DNA of 59,625 bases from Flavobacterium sp. (GTDB lineage Bacteria; Bacteroidota; Bacteroidia; Flavobacteriales; Flavobacteriaceae). The notes under the pieces are model-generated. The model had not been told where the DNA came from and searched no databases. It saw nothing but the letters and a program-made list of their open reading frames with translations. This document shows positions 33,651 to 43,639 of the stretch, in pieces; the first letter of the stretch is position 1; each line of letters begins with the position of its first letter. The stretch is taken from positions 1 to 59,625 of the forward strand of contig JADKBW010000017.1 of NCBI GenBank assembly GCA_016714905.1. The letters are read 5' to 3'. The translations under genes were made by a program, and so were the position numbers.

Positions 33651-33676
33651 AAGGGATTCCGCAATGGAAATCCCTT
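33651..33676 (-). terminator. Terminator after WG-repeat gene A
   Basis: AAGGGATT (33651-33658) and AATCCCTT (33669-33676) form the stem, flanked by A-runs on the left that become a T-run on the minus strand. Confidence 0.75.
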
Positions 33677-33701
33677 CTTTTTCTCTAACTATAAACACTA
33701 T

Positions 33702-34337
33702 TTAATTTGAATCCGCTACGGTCGATTTTTTCTTGATAAATGCTTCGATGTTATCATAGATCGCCGGAATTACTTCTTTACCTGATTTGTCAATAAATCC
33801 TAATTTCTCTTTACGATCTTTCACTAAAGCCCAGTTCTTTCTTACTTTGTCGAATTTCTCGATTTCAGCATATTTTACAGGAACGATGATGTTTCCTTCT
33901 TTGTCTAGAAATCCTTTCATTCCGTCTGATTCTACCAACATCCAGTCTTTAGCATATTCACCAAATCCTCCAATTTTGTTGTAGATAGGCGGAACAATTT
34001 CTTTTCCTAAATCATCGATAAATCCATATTTACCTTCTTTTTGAACTAAAGCCCAACCTTCATTTAAAGTGCCATAGTTATTGATCACTTCATATTTAGG
34101 TTCAACGATGATTTTTCCTTTTTTGTCAATAAATCCGAAAAGGTTGTTTAAGCCGACTTTCGACCAGTTCATGTGCACTTTGTCAAAATCATCAACCGAA
34201 TTGTATTTCGCTGGAATAATTTCAACGCCATTTTCATTTATAACTCCAAATTTATCATCAGAGCTTACAATAAATAATTTTTGTCCGAAAGAGACTGTGC
34301 ATAAAGCTAATGCTGCGTAGGTGTAGATTGCTTTCAT
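33702..34337 (-). CDS. WG-repeat protein, paralogue A
   Basis: Exported 211-residue protein (signal MKAIYTYAALALCTVSFG) made of WG repeats (KWG-type beta hairpins). Repeats are visible about every 46 residues: FGVINENGVEIIPAKY, FGFIDKKGKIIVEPKY, YGFIDDLGKEIVPPIY, KGFLDKEGNIIVPVKY, LGFIDKSGKEVIPAIY. WG repeats are probable protein- or ligand-interaction modules; the function here is unknown. A second copy lies at 35128 and shares its upstream sequence. Both have identical signal-peptide text apart from a few residues. Confidence 0.88.
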   Translation of the reverse strand: MKAIYTYAALALCTVSFGQKLFIVSSDDKFGVINENGVEIIPAKYNSVDDFDKVHMNWSKVGLNNLFGFIDKKGKIIVEPKYEVINNYGTLNEGWALVQKEGKYGFIDDLGKEIVPPIYNKIGGFGEYAKDWMLVESDGMKGFLDKEGNIIVPVKYAEIEKFDKVRKNWALVKDRKEKLGFIDKSGKEVIPAIYDNIEAFIKKKSTVADSN

Positions 34338-34475
34338 AAAATTGAATTTTTGTTAATTAATTTTGTTTGTTATTACGGGACAATGATACGTCAATTATCC
34401 GTTTAAACGCAAATAAAATCGATGAAATACACAAAATACAGTTTTATAAATATAATTTTCTTACAAAAATGAAAA
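34338..34475. repeat. Duplicated upstream region of WG-repeat gene A
   Basis: Shares blocks with 35764-35905: ACAATGATA next to the gene, AAATAAAATCGATGAAA (34411-34427, matching 35844-35860), and TTCTTACAAAAA. TATCATTG on the minus strand, one mismatch from TAnnTTTG, is kept in both copies and may be the promoter. Confidence 0.65.
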
Positions 34476-34479
34476 GCTT

Positions 34480-35004
34480 TTACTTTGCTTTTTCAGCATA
34501 AACGATATAGTATCGATTAGTAAAATACCTCAAAATTGGACGGAAACCAAATTGTTTTACCGGATTTGTCCATTTTTGGCGATCGATAATTTTCCACCCC
34601 GTTTTTTCTAGGAGCCAATCGAGTTGCCAATCTTCAAATTCGTGGTAATGGCGATCCCAAGGATCTGTCTTACTTCTGTACGCAGGAGAAAACCACAATC
34701 GCATTGGAATTGAAATAAATAATTTATCCGACTGAATTTCTTTTAAAATTGTATAAGGATTAAGTAAATGCTCAAATATTTCAAATGCAGTTACCACAGT
34801 GGTTTCTTGTACCCGGAAAACGCTTTGGTCTTTATCTAGATCTTCACCTGTAGTGTTTTTTACTTTGAAACCTTCTTCTTTCATGATTTTTGAAAAAGGA
34901 TTGTCAACGCCTAAATCTAGTATCGTTTCAGAAGTATCAATATGTTTTTTGATAAATTCAAGTGTTAATTTAAATCGCTTGTTGGGATAGGTATTCTCGT
35001 ACAT
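34480..35004 (-). CDS. SAM-dependent methyltransferase
   Basis: Class I methyltransferase of 174 residues: motif I ETILDLGVDNPFSKIM at about 26-41, an acidic post-motif with GEDLDKDQSVFRV, and TTVVTAFEIFEHLLNPYTIL as motif IV region. The C-terminal WLLEKTGWKIIDRQKW is typical. The substrate is not clear. It lies between the two WG-repeat paralogues, on the same strand, as if the WG gene had been duplicated around it. Confidence 0.8.
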   Translation of the reverse strand: MYENTYPNKRFKLTLEFIKKHIDTSETILDLGVDNPFSKIMKEEGFKVKNTTGEDLDKDQSVFRVQETTVVTAFEIFEHLLNPYTILKEIQSDKLFISIPMRLWFSPAYRSKTDPWDRHYHEFEDWQLDWLLEKTGWKIIDRQKWTNPVKQFGFRPILRYFTNRYYIVYAEKAK

Positions 35005-35080
35005 CTCTTGTATTTTAGGAACAATGCAAATATAGGATGTTTGATACTTTAATTCGGCTATTCAACAGTAGCAAAAAAAA

Positions 35081-35109
35081 AAAGGGACTCCACGAATGAA
35101 ATCCCTTTT
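35081..35109 (-). terminator. Terminator after WG-repeat gene B
   Basis: AAAGGGA (35081-35087) and TCCCTTT (35102-35108), with a long A-run (35073-35083) that reads as T on the minus strand. Confidence 0.7.
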
Positions 35110-35127
35110 CTGTCTGTTTGTTATTGT

Positions 35128-35763
35128 TTAGTCTACATTTGCGATCACGGTTTGTTTTTTTACAAACGCCTCAATGTTATCGTAAACAACAGGAATTACT
35201 TCTTTCCCCGTTTTATCAATAAAACCTAATTTATCTTTACCGTTTTTAACTAACGACCAGTTTTTTCTGACATTGTCAAATTTGTCGACTTGTGTATATT
35301 TTACCGGAACAATGATGTTACCATCTGCATCAACGAATCCTTTTAATCCGTTTGCTTCTACTAACATCCAATCTTTTACGTAGTCTCCAAAAGTTCCGAT
35401 TTTGTCATAAATTGGTGCTACAATTTCTTTTCCGGCATTATCAATAAAACCGTATTTATCGTCTTTCTTTACTAATGCCCATCCTTCATGGAAAACATTG
35501 TATTTATTGATTTCTTGGTATTTAGGCTCGACTATGATTTTTCCAGTTTTGTCGACAAATCCATATAAATTGTCAAGACCAACTTTTGCCCAACTGGCAT
35601 GGATGTTATCAAATTCGTCAATTGACGTGTATTTGGCGGCAATGATTTCAACACCATTCTCATTGACTACTCCAAATTTATTATCTGAATTTACAATGAA
35701 TAGTTGTTGACCAAATGAAATACTGCTTAAAGCTAATGCTGCGTAGGTGTAGATTGCTTTCAT
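35128..35763 (-). CDS. WG-repeat protein, paralogue B
   Basis: Same length (211 residues) and layout as paralogue A: signal MKAIYTYAALALSSISFG, repeats FGVVNENGVEIIAAKY, YGFVDKTGKIIVEPKY, YGFIDNAGKEIVAPIY, KGFVDADGNIIVPVKY, LGFIDKTGKEVIPVVY. Differences from A are scattered and mostly conservative, so both copies look functional. It has the same kind of terminator and upstream block. Likely periplasmic or surface located. Confidence 0.88.
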   Translation of the reverse strand: MKAIYTYAALALSSISFGQQLFIVNSDNKFGVVNENGVEIIAAKYTSIDEFDNIHASWAKVGLDNLYGFVDKTGKIIVEPKYQEINKYNVFHEGWALVKKDDKYGFIDNAGKEIVAPIYDKIGTFGDYVKDWMLVEANGLKGFVDADGNIIVPVKYTQVDKFDNVRKNWSLVKNGKDKLGFIDKTGKEVIPVVYDNIEAFVKKQTVIANVD

Positions 35764-35905
35764 AAATTTTGATTTAGGGATTAATTTATTTTATGATTTG
35801 TTATTCAACGGTACAATGATAGAACTCTTTGCCGATTAAAAACAAATAAAATCGATGAAACGCGCAAATTATTAAAAAAATAATATAATATTCTTACAAA
35901 AAGCA
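35764..35905. repeat. Duplicated upstream region of WG-repeat gene B
   Basis: Second copy of the block described at 34338-34475, ending in TTCTTACAAAAA at about 35891-35902. Beyond it the flank (35906-36010) is unique, with no gene. Confidence 0.65.
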
Positions 35906-36010
35906 AAACGTATAAAACTTATTTCTGCACGAATATAGGAGCGTCAGTTCTCAAATTTGAAGAGAAATTATTGAAAAAGGACAGCAAGATAGTTTGTGGT
36001 TTGTAGACGA

Positions 36011-37069
36011 TTAATACTTGTATACAAAGGAATTGACATTCATACCTGCACCAACCGATGCAAAAAGAATGATGTCGCCTTCCTGAATGGACTGATTCTC
36101 GATCTTATTTGAAATCAGTAAGTCGAATAAAGTAGGGATTGTCGCGACACTACTATTGCCAAGCAAAGTAATACTCATAGGCATTATTTTCTCAGGCATG
36201 TCTTGATTATAAAGTTTGTAGAAACGATGCACAATGGCTTCGTCCATTTTTTCATTCGCTTGGTGAATAAGAATTTTCTTGATGGAAGTAATAGGAACAC
36301 CGCTTTTATCAAGACAATTTTTCATGGCTTGCGGCACTTTACTCAAAGCAAATTCATATATTTTTCTCCCATGCATTTTAATATAGCGCACATCGGGATC
36401 GAGATTTTTATTAAAAGACTTTCCAAAATACAAATAGTTGGCTTCGTCATAGGAATAAGTGCCACTTTCATAAGACAATAGACCGTCATTATCGTCGCAC
36501 GCTTCTACAACTGTCGCGCCAGCACCATCTGAGTATATCATGCTGTCACGATCATGAACATCAACAACTCTTGACAAGGTTTCTGAGCCAATCACTAAAC
36601 AGCGTTTTGCCATGCCTGACTTGATATAAGCATTGGCTTGCAACATACCTTCAATCCATCCCGGACATCCAAATAGAATATCATAAGCAACGCATTGCGG
36701 GTTTTGAATGCGTAACCTGTGTTTCACTCTAGTAGCCAAACTCGGAACAGAATCCATCTGAATAGCATTAGGTTTGACGTCTCCAAAATTATGAGCAAAT
36801 ATGATGTAATCTAGTGTTTCAGGATCAATGCCAGAATTCTTAATCGCTTTCTCTGCAGCGAAAAAAGCCAAATCGGATGAGTTTAGTTCTGGAGTAGCGT
36901 ATCGACGTTCCTCAATTCCTGTGATGCTCTTAAATTTATCAATCACCACATCATTGGAATACGCAAAAGAAGTTCCATCTTCATTGAGAAATTGATGTTT
37001 ATCAAAGTCGGTATTTTTAACTTTTATCTCAGGAATATAACTTCCAGAACCTATGATTTTTATATTCAT
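36011..37069 (-). CDS. 3-oxoacyl-ACP synthase III family protein
   Basis: Thiolase-fold condensing enzyme, 352 residues. The catalytic triad of KAS III is visible: Cys135 in ILFGCPGWIE, His269 in LIHQANEKMDEA, Asn305 in LLGNSSVATIP. The text MIYSDGAGATVVEA near 177-190 is also typical. The length is a little above housekeeping FabH (about 320), and insertions such as NEDGTSFAYSNDVV suggest a specialised enzyme, for example in lipid or aryl-polyene-type synthesis. No acyl-carrier or ketosynthase neighbours are present to confirm that. It is transcribed alone, with the globin gene upstream. Confidence 0.88.
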   Translation of the reverse strand: MNIKIIGSGSYIPEIKVKNTDFDKHQFLNEDGTSFAYSNDVVIDKFKSITGIEERRYATPELNSSDLAFFAAEKAIKNSGIDPETLDYIIFAHNFGDVKPNAIQMDSVPSLATRVKHRLRIQNPQCVAYDILFGCPGWIEGMLQANAYIKSGMAKRCLVIGSETLSRVVDVHDRDSMIYSDGAGATVVEACDDNDGLLSYESGTYSYDEANYLYFGKSFNKNLDPDVRYIKMHGRKIYEFALSKVPQAMKNCLDKSGVPITSIKKILIHQANEKMDEAIVHRFYKLYNQDMPEKIMPMSITLLGNSSVATIPTLFDLLISNKIENQSIQEGDIILFASVGAGMNVNSFVYKY

Positions 37070-37191
37070 TGTAGGAATGATTTCATTACGAAATTATTAA
37101 TAAAAAGGTTGGAATGTTAGAAAAAGGTTTATTAATTGAATTTAATTGCGAAATAGCAAATCTAATCCCGATTTAATTGCGAATGTTGTGA

Positions 37192-37572
37192 TTAATTTCT
37201 TTTTTCTTGTGCAATTTTTATCTGAAGTACCGTCGCAATATTCAGTGCGTTTGTTTTTATTTTCTCAGCATTGCTTCCGCAGAAAAGCTCATTTACGGAA
37301 CTTTCAAAGTGATTCAACCATATTTTGAAAAGTTCAGGAGTGAGATGTTCTTTTCTATTGACCTCTAAATGGATCTGCGTCAAATTATTAGTATATCCAC
37401 CTGTCCCTAAAATTGCTTGTGACCAAAAAGTTACTAAAATTGGTAAGTGCTCTTCGATTTTTATTCTCACCACATCGGTAAAAATGTAACTAATTGCATT
37501 GTCATTCAGCAGTCGTTTATAAAATTCATCAACGAGCTGATACAAATCGTCTTGATTTTGAATGTCATTCAT
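37192..37572 (-). CDS. Group III truncated hemoglobin
   Basis: Small heme protein of 126 residues. The order of conserved parts fits group III: VDEFYKRLLNDNAISYIFTD at the N-terminus (B/E helix region), FWSQAILGTGGYTNN, then IHLEV with the probable proximal His, and FKIWLNHFESSVNELF. Group III globins are linked to oxygen, NO or sulfide chemistry; the role here is not known. A terminator separates it from gcvP, so it is not in that operon. Confidence 0.85.
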   Translation of the reverse strand: MNDIQNQDDLYQLVDEFYKRLLNDNAISYIFTDVVRIKIEEHLPILVTFWSQAILGTGGYTNNLTQIHLEVNRKEHLTPELFKIWLNHFESSVNELFCGSNAEKIKTNALNIATVLQIKIAQEKRN

Positions 37573-37589
37573 AGCACTTAGATATTAAA

Positions 37590-37619
37590 AGCCCTTTTAA
37601 AGTATTCTCTAAAAGGGCT
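37590..37619 (-). terminator. Terminator after gcvP
   Basis: AGCCCTTTTA (37590-37599) and TAAAAGGGCT (37610-37619), followed on the minus strand by a T-rich tail. Confidence 0.85.
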
Positions 37620-37647
37620 GATTTATTTACAATTAGCAAAGCTACAG

Positions 37648-40497
37648 TTATTTCTCCATGTATGCTTCAATCGGAGCACAGCTGCACACCAAGTTACGGT
37701 CACCGTAGGCATCATCAGCTCTGCGGACGCTCGGCCAGAATTTGTTTTCGGCGATATAATCAAGTGGGAAAGCCGCTTGCTCTCTTGTATATGGATAACT
37801 CCAGGTTTCAGCAGTCAACATCGCTAAAGTATGGGGTGCGTTTTTCAGAACATTATTGGAATCTTCTGTGTTAGCTGCTTCAATTTCTTTACGGATGGAT
37901 ATCATCGCATCGCAAAAACGATCCAATTCTTCTAAATTTTCGCTTTCCGTTGGCTCAATCATCAACGTTCCAGCCACTGGGAAGGAAACCGTCGGGGCAT
38001 GAAATCCATAATCCATCAATCGTTTTGCAATATCAGTCACTTCAATTCCTTTTTGTTTGAAAGGACGACATTCCAAAATCATTTCATGTGCAGCCCGACC
38101 CATTTCGCCGGTATACAAGGTCTCGTAATGACCATTCAGTTTTTCCTTTATGTAATTCGCGTTCAGAATGGCATATTTTGTAGCGTCCGTTAATCCTTCA
38201 GCACCCAACATACAGATATAACCATACGAAATCAAACAGACCAAAGCCGATCCCCACGGCGCAGCAGAAATCGCTGTAATCGCATGTTCTCCTCCTGTTG
38301 GAATGATTGGATTGGTAGGTAAAAACGGTACCAATTGTTTGGCAACGCAAATCGGACCAACACCAGGTCCACCACCACCATGCGGAATGGCAAAGGTCTT
38401 ATGTAAATTCAAATGACAAACATCTGCGCCGATGGTCGCCGGATTGGTTAATCCAACTTGAGCATTCATATTGGCGCCATCCATATATACTTGTCCACCA
38501 TTGTCATGAATAAGTTTCGTAACTTCTATGATTGACGCTTCGTAAACACCATGAGTAGAAGGATAAGTCACCATCAAGCAAGATAAATTATCTTTATGTA
38601 AAAGTGCTTTTTCTCTCAAATCATCTACGTCGATATTCCCGTTTTCTAAGGTTTTGGTTACCACAACTTGCATTCCTGCCATCGCTGCTGATGCTGGATT
38701 GGTACCATGCGCCGAAGCTGGAATCAAAGCGATATTTCGATGATGATCACCTCTAGATTGATGGTACGCTCGAATGACCATTAAACCCGCATATTCACCT
38801 TGGGCACCTGAATTAGGTTGCAAAGTGGTTCCTGCAAAACCTGTAATCACATTCAATTGCTGTTCTAATTTTGATAACATTTCTTGATAGCCTTGCACCT
38901 GATCTAGTGGCGCAAAAGGATGGATATTGTTCCATTGTGGATTGCTCAACGGCAACATTTCAGCAGCAGCATTTAGCTTCATCGTGCAAGAACCCAATGA
39001 AATCATCGAGTGATTCAGCGCTAAGTCCTTGCGCTCTAACATCTTTATATAACGCATCAACGCGCTTTCAGAATGGTAATAATTAAAAACTTCGTGTTGT
39101 AAAAAGGTAGAAGTTCGCATCAATGAACTTGGAATTTGGTCATTGACTTTCACTTCAGTAAAAGGCGCAAAAGATTTGTCCGTTGCTTTTGCAAAAACTG
39201 CGGCAATAGTATTTAAATCTGCAATGCTTGTGGTTTCGTTTAGTGAAATGGAAACGGTTTGATTGGAGATATAATTGAAATTAATAGAATTTTCCTCTGC
39301 AATCGTTTTGACTTTTTGAGCATCAACTTTCACTGCAATCGTGTCAAAATACGAGGTGTTGATTTGATAAATTCCTAATTTCTCTAATTCGTTAGTTAAC
39401 GTGCAAGCCAAACCATGAACTTTATTAGCAATATATTGTAAACCTTTTGGACCATGATAGACAGCATACATTCCAGCCATTACCGCCAACAAAACTTGCG
39501 CTGTACAAATATTAGAGGTGGCTTTATCTCTCTTAATGTGTTGTTCTCGTGTTTGCAATGCCATTCTCAAAGCACGATTTCCATTGGTGTCAACGGTAAC
39601 CCCGATGATTCGTCCAGGCATACTTCTTTTGTATTCATCTTTCGTCGCAAAATAGGCGGCGTGAGGGCCACCATATCCTAATGGAATTCCAAATCGTTGC
39701 GTGGTTCCAACTACTACATCAGCGCCCATGTCGCCCGGAGGTGTTAGTTTTACTAAACTCAAAATGTCTGCGGCAACGGCTACTTTTATTTCGCTTTCTT
39801 TCGCTTTTGAGATGAATTTGCCGTAATCATGTACTTGTCCATATTTCCCAGGATATTGCAGTATGGCGCCAAAATAGTCCGAAGAAAATTCGAATGTTTC
39901 GTGATTTCCAACCACCAACTCAATCCCAATGGGCGTTGATCGCGTTTGTAAAACAGATAAAGTTTGAGGCAAAACTTCTTCCGAAACAAAAAATTTATTG
40001 ACGTTATTTTTTTTCTGATCTCTTGAACGTACATCAAATAACAACGCCATTGCTTCAGCGGCAGCTGTTCCTTCATCTAATAAAGAGGCGTTCGCGATTT
40101 CCATTCCAGTAAGCTCAATGACCATCGTTTGGAAATTCAAAATTGCTTCCAATCGTCCTTGCGCAATTTCTGCTTGATACGGCGTATAGGCTGTATACCA
40201 TCCTGGATTTTCTAAAATATTTCTCTGGATTACCGCAGGAACAATCGCTTGATTGTATCCCAATCCAATATAAGATTGAAACATCTTATTCTTGTTTCCT
40301 AATTGTTGGATGTGATTCGCAAATTCAAATTCAGTCATCGCCTCGTCCAATTGCAACGGCGCTTTGAGTCGAATGTCATCTGGCAATGTTTCGTAAATGA
40401 GTTGTTCTATCGACTCGGCGCCGATGGTTTTCAACATTTTTGGTACATCATTTTCTCTCGGTCCGATGTGTCTTAAAGCGAAGGAATCTGTTCTCAT
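37648..40497 (-). CDS. gcvP: Glycine dehydrogenase (decarboxylating), P-protein
   Basis: PLP enzyme of the glycine cleavage system that decarboxylates glycine and passes the aminomethyl group to the H-protein lipoate. The 949 residues form the fused two-domain type. Seen: MRTDSFALRHIGPRENDVPK at the start, MYAVYHGPKGLQYIANKVH, SLGSCTMKLNAAAEM, and the PLP-binding Lys in NLHKTFAIPHGGGGPG near residue 700. The start ATG at 40497 is preceded by TAAATTTG (40539-40532 on the minus strand). No other gcv genes are near, and I see no glycine-riboswitch-like leader in the short upstream space. Intact. Confidence 0.96.
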   Translation of the reverse strand: MRTDSFALRHIGPRENDVPKMLKTIGAESIEQLIYETLPDDIRLKAPLQLDEAMTEFEFANHIQQLGNKNKMFQSYIGLGYNQAIVPAVIQRNILENPGWYTAYTPYQAEIAQGRLEAILNFQTMVIELTGMEIANASLLDEGTAAAEAMALLFDVRSRDQKKNNVNKFFVSEEVLPQTLSVLQTRSTPIGIELVVGNHETFEFSSDYFGAILQYPGKYGQVHDYGKFISKAKESEIKVAVAADILSLVKLTPPGDMGADVVVGTTQRFGIPLGYGGPHAAYFATKDEYKRSMPGRIIGVTVDTNGNRALRMALQTREQHIKRDKATSNICTAQVLLAVMAGMYAVYHGPKGLQYIANKVHGLACTLTNELEKLGIYQINTSYFDTIAVKVDAQKVKTIAEENSINFNYISNQTVSISLNETTSIADLNTIAAVFAKATDKSFAPFTEVKVNDQIPSSLMRTSTFLQHEVFNYYHSESALMRYIKMLERKDLALNHSMISLGSCTMKLNAAAEMLPLSNPQWNNIHPFAPLDQVQGYQEMLSKLEQQLNVITGFAGTTLQPNSGAQGEYAGLMVIRAYHQSRGDHHRNIALIPASAHGTNPASAAMAGMQVVVTKTLENGNIDVDDLREKALLHKDNLSCLMVTYPSTHGVYEASIIEVTKLIHDNGGQVYMDGANMNAQVGLTNPATIGADVCHLNLHKTFAIPHGGGGPGVGPICVAKQLVPFLPTNPIIPTGGEHAITAISAAPWGSALVCLISYGYICMLGAEGLTDATKYAILNANYIKEKLNGHYETLYTGEMGRAAHEMILECRPFKQKGIEVTDIAKRLMDYGFHAPTVSFPVAGTLMIEPTESENLEELDRFCDAMISIRKEIEAANTEDSNNVLKNAPHTLAMLTAETWSYPYTREQAAFPLDYIAENKFWPSVRRADDAYGDRNLVCSCAPIEAYMEK

Positions 40498-40531
40498 AAA
40501 TAAATTAGGAAGGTGTTGTTTTTTCGATGCA

Positions 40532-40539
40532 CAAATTTA
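40532..40539 (-). promoter_or_regulatory. -7 element of gcvP
   Basis: TAAATTTG on the minus strand, 35 bases before the gcvP start codon. No convincing upstream TTG at normal spacing. Confidence 0.5.
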
Positions 40540-40642
40540 TGCATTAATCTCAAAAATAGGCAGGCTTTAACCTTTCATTTATAGGAATTTTTCAACCAAA
40601 AACGGTTCTTATTAACAGTTTGACTAATTTTGCTTGATGACA

Positions 40643-41407
40643 ATGCTAAAACGACTTTTCGATTTTTATCTCAATGCAAGCCTCCATATTGGTTTGGCCA
40701 TCTTGGCATTAACGAACATTACGGAAATCAACCTTAAAATTCCTTCACAAATAAACTTAAACATGGTGGTTTTTTTCGGCGCGGTCGTAGGTTATAATAT
40801 CTTAAAATACATCGACGTTCTTACCCGAAATCGCCAATGGATAAAGCGAAATCCATTTCTCATTCTATTAAGCCTCATGGCTTTTCTAACAGCAGGTTAT
40901 TACTTTCTGCAACTCGAAACCTTAACGCAACTTGCATTCATTGGCATTGGTATTATCATCTGTTTTTATCCTTTTCTCCGGAAATATGGACTCCTAAAAA
41001 TGTTCTTAGTGAGTTTTTGTATTGCGCTGATTACAGTTGGTGTTCCATTCTTATTGACAACGCCAGTAACCACAGATTTCTATCTGACCTTTTTGCAACG
41101 ATTCCTGATTGTGGTTAGTTTGCTTATCCCATTCGAAATCTATGACAGCAAAACCGATGATCCAACGCTATTAACATTACCGCAGCAATTCGGAATTCGT
41201 CCGACAAAAACTTTTGGAATGTTATTGGTCATTCCGTTTCTAATGCTCGAATTTTTCAAAAGCAATCCGAGTTACTCCGTATTAATCGTGTCAATAATAA
41301 CGGTGCTCTTCATCCATTTTTCGTCGGTTGACAAAAGCAAATATTACACTTCTTTTTGGGTAGAAAGTGTGCCGATTTTTTGGTGGTTGCTGCTCTCTAT
41401 GATCTAA
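40643..41407 (+). CDS. Polytopic membrane protein, possibly UbiA-like
   Basis: From ATG 40643 (MLKRLFDFYLNASLHIGLAI) the protein has 254 residues and about eight helices. FEIYDSKTDDPTLLTLPQQF near residue 173 resembles the second Asp-rich region of UbiA-type prenyltransferases, but the first motif (NxxxD) is not clear: GYNILKYIDVLTRNRQW is the nearest. So the family call is a guess. Start choice: the frame is open from TTG 40634 and ATG 40637, with a TAATTTTG at 40625-40632 just before. It is divergent from gcvP. Confidence 0.55.
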   Translation: MLKRLFDFYLNASLHIGLAILALTNITEINLKIPSQINLNMVVFFGAVVGYNILKYIDVLTRNRQWIKRNPFLILLSLMAFLTAGYYFLQLETLTQLAFIGIGIIICFYPFLRKYGLLKMFLVSFCIALITVGVPFLLTTPVTTDFYLTFLQRFLIVVSLLIPFEIYDSKTDDPTLLTLPQQFGIRPTKTFGMLLVIPFLMLEFFKSNPSYSVLIVSIITVLFIHFSSVDKSKYYTSFWVESVPIFWWLLLSMI

Positions 41408-41415
41408 AGCTACTT

Positions 41416-41572
41416 GGGCGTGACCACAAGGGTCGGGCTTTTCGCACTCGCTTTTTTTGTTTTGCTAAGTTTTTAAAATACCTGACATTCAATGACTGTC
41501 CTCTTGTTATATATCAAATGCTTCAGGGGACAAAACAAAAAAGAGCTCAAACAATGCTGCAATCCCTCACGC
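41416..41572. repeat. Dispersed palindromic repeat, copy 3
   Basis: GGGCGTGACCACAAGGGTCG, then CTCGCTTTTTTTGTTTTGC ... ACAAAACAAAAAAGAGCTC and CTGCAATCCCTCACGC. The centre is longer than in the other copies (an insertion of about 50 bases). It fills the space between the membrane-protein gene and the M3 peptidase gene. Confidence 0.8.
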
Positions 41573-41609
41573 GGCCTCGTCCAATCTTACAGTCTAAAAA
41601 TCCAAAAAT

Positions 41610-43636
41610 CTAAACCAACCCCGCACGCTTCAACAAAGCTTCTGGCTTCGGTTCCTGCCCACGGAAACGTTTGTACAAAATCATTGGTGCTTCCGTGCCG
41701 CCTTTAGAAAGGACGTTGTCCTTAAATTTTGTCGCGACTTCTGTATTAAAAATCCCTTTTTCTTTGAAGTAATCAAAAGCATCGGCATCCAAAACTTCCG
41801 CCCATTTGTAGCTGTAATAACCCGAAGAATAACCGCCTTGGAAAATATGAGAAAAGCAGTGCTCATCGCGTTTTCCTTAACATCCGGATACAATTGTGTC
41901 GCAGCGAATTGTTCAGTTTCAAAGGCTTTTAAATCACTGATGCCACTTGGGTCTTGTCCGTGCCAGCCCATGTCTAACAACCCAAAACTCAATTGGCGCA
42001 TGGTCGCCATGCCTTCTTGAAAACTCGCGCTTTCTTTAATTTTTTCTACCAAGTCCATCGGAATCATCTCGCCGGTTTCGTAATGCGTCGCGAACAATGC
42101 CAATGCCTCGGCTTCGTAACACCAGTTTTCCATGATTTGGCTGGGCAATTCTACGAAATCCCAATACACGGAAGTTCCCGACAAACTCGGATACGTCGTA
42201 TTAGCCAACATGCCATGTAAACCGTGACCAAATTCATGAAACAAAGTGGTCACTTCATTGAAGGTCAATAATGATGGTTTGGTTTCGGTGGGTATGGTAA
42301 AATTGCAAACATTCGAAATATGTGGACGTTCGTTCACGCCATCCTTAATATATTGTGATTTAAAAGAAGTCATCCAAGCGCCATTGCGTTTGCCTTTTCG
42401 TGGAAAGAAATCGGCGTAGAAAATCGAAACTAAATTTCCGTTTTGGTCTTTCACTTCATAAGTAGTGACTTCATCATGGTATTTATCAATGTCGAAGATT
42501 TCGGTAAAAGTCAAACCGTAAAGTTTTTGTGCTATGGTAAAAGCTCCCGCCAACACTTTCTCTAACTGAAAATAAGGTTTTAATTTCTCGTCATCCAAAT
42601 TGAATAACTGTTGTTTTAGTTTTTCGGAATAATACGCGCCATCCCATTTTTCGAGTTGTTCAATCCCGTCAAGTGCTGCCGCAAATTGCGTCAATTGCTT
42701 GAATTCTCGTTCGGCAGCTGGTTTGGCTTTGGCTAATAAATCTTGCAAAAATGAAGTGACTTTTTCAGGCGTTTGTGCCATGCGTTCTTCCAAAACAAAA
42801 TGCGCATGGGTCGCATAACCCAATAATTTGGCTCTGTCGAAACGCAACTTGGCAATTTTCAAGACGATAGCTTGGTTGTCTTGTTCGTTGTTTTGAAAAC
42901 ATTTCGCGCCAAAGGCAATTGCCATTTTTTTACGCAATTCCCGATTGTCGGCATACGTCAAAAACGGAATATAACTCGGATGATCTAAGGTAAATATCCA
43001 ACCTTGCTGATCTTGACTTTTAGCCAATGCTCGTGCGGCTTCTATCGTGCCTTCTGGCAAACCAGACAAATCTTTTTCATCGGTCAAATGCATTTGGAAA
43101 GCATTGGTTTCTGTCAGTACATTTTCTCCAAATTGCAAACTTAATGTAGACAATTCTTTGTCGATTTCACGCAATTGCAATTTCTTATCGTCCGACAAGT
43201 TGGCGCCATTTCGGGAAAAGCTTTTGTATTTTTTGTCTAAGAGTGTGGTTTGCTCTGGATTTAAATTCAGTTGGTCTTTTTGCTCATACACCGCTTTTAC
43301 TTTGGCAAATAAATCGGCGTTGAGTCGAATGTCGTTGCTAAATTCAGATAGCAAAGGCGACACTTCTTGTGCGATTTTCTGCAATTCGTCATTGGTTTCA
43401 GCGGAGTTCAAATTGAAAAAAATACTCGAAATCCGATCGAGGATATCACCACTAAAAGCCATGGCTTCTATCGTGTTTTCAAAAGTAGGTGCGGCTGGGT
43501 TATTGACAATCGCATCGATTTCGGCTTCGGCTAAAGCAATTCCTTCTTGAAAAGCAGGAAAAAAATGGTCGTTTTTAATTTGCGAAAAAGGTGCAGTGTC
43601 GTATTTGGTTTGGAATTTTTGTGTTAGTATGTTCAT
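41610..43636 (-). CDS. M3 family metallopeptidase (Dcp/oligopeptidase A type), frameshifted
   Basis: Zinc oligopeptidase, cytoplasmic, about 675 residues, a normal length. The long helical N-terminal part starts MNILTQKFQTKYDTAPFSQI. The zinc site is TLFHEFGHGLHGML near residue 460, with the third ligand Glu in FVELPSQIMENWCYE. At the A-run 41852-41855 (T-run on the coding strand) one base is missing, so the frame leaves after KENAMSTAF. With the base restored it reads SHIFQGGYSSGYYSYKWAEV, with the catalytic Tyr/His region, and ends LLKRAGLV at 41610. As written there are two overlapping frames (43636 to 41681, and 41792 to 41610). Confidence 0.9.
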
Positions 43637-43639
43637 TTT

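Noticed and set aside
40498..40640. Glycine riboswitch upstream of gcvP
   Set aside because: The leader is too short and lacks tandem aptamer sequence; only a -7-type element is seen.
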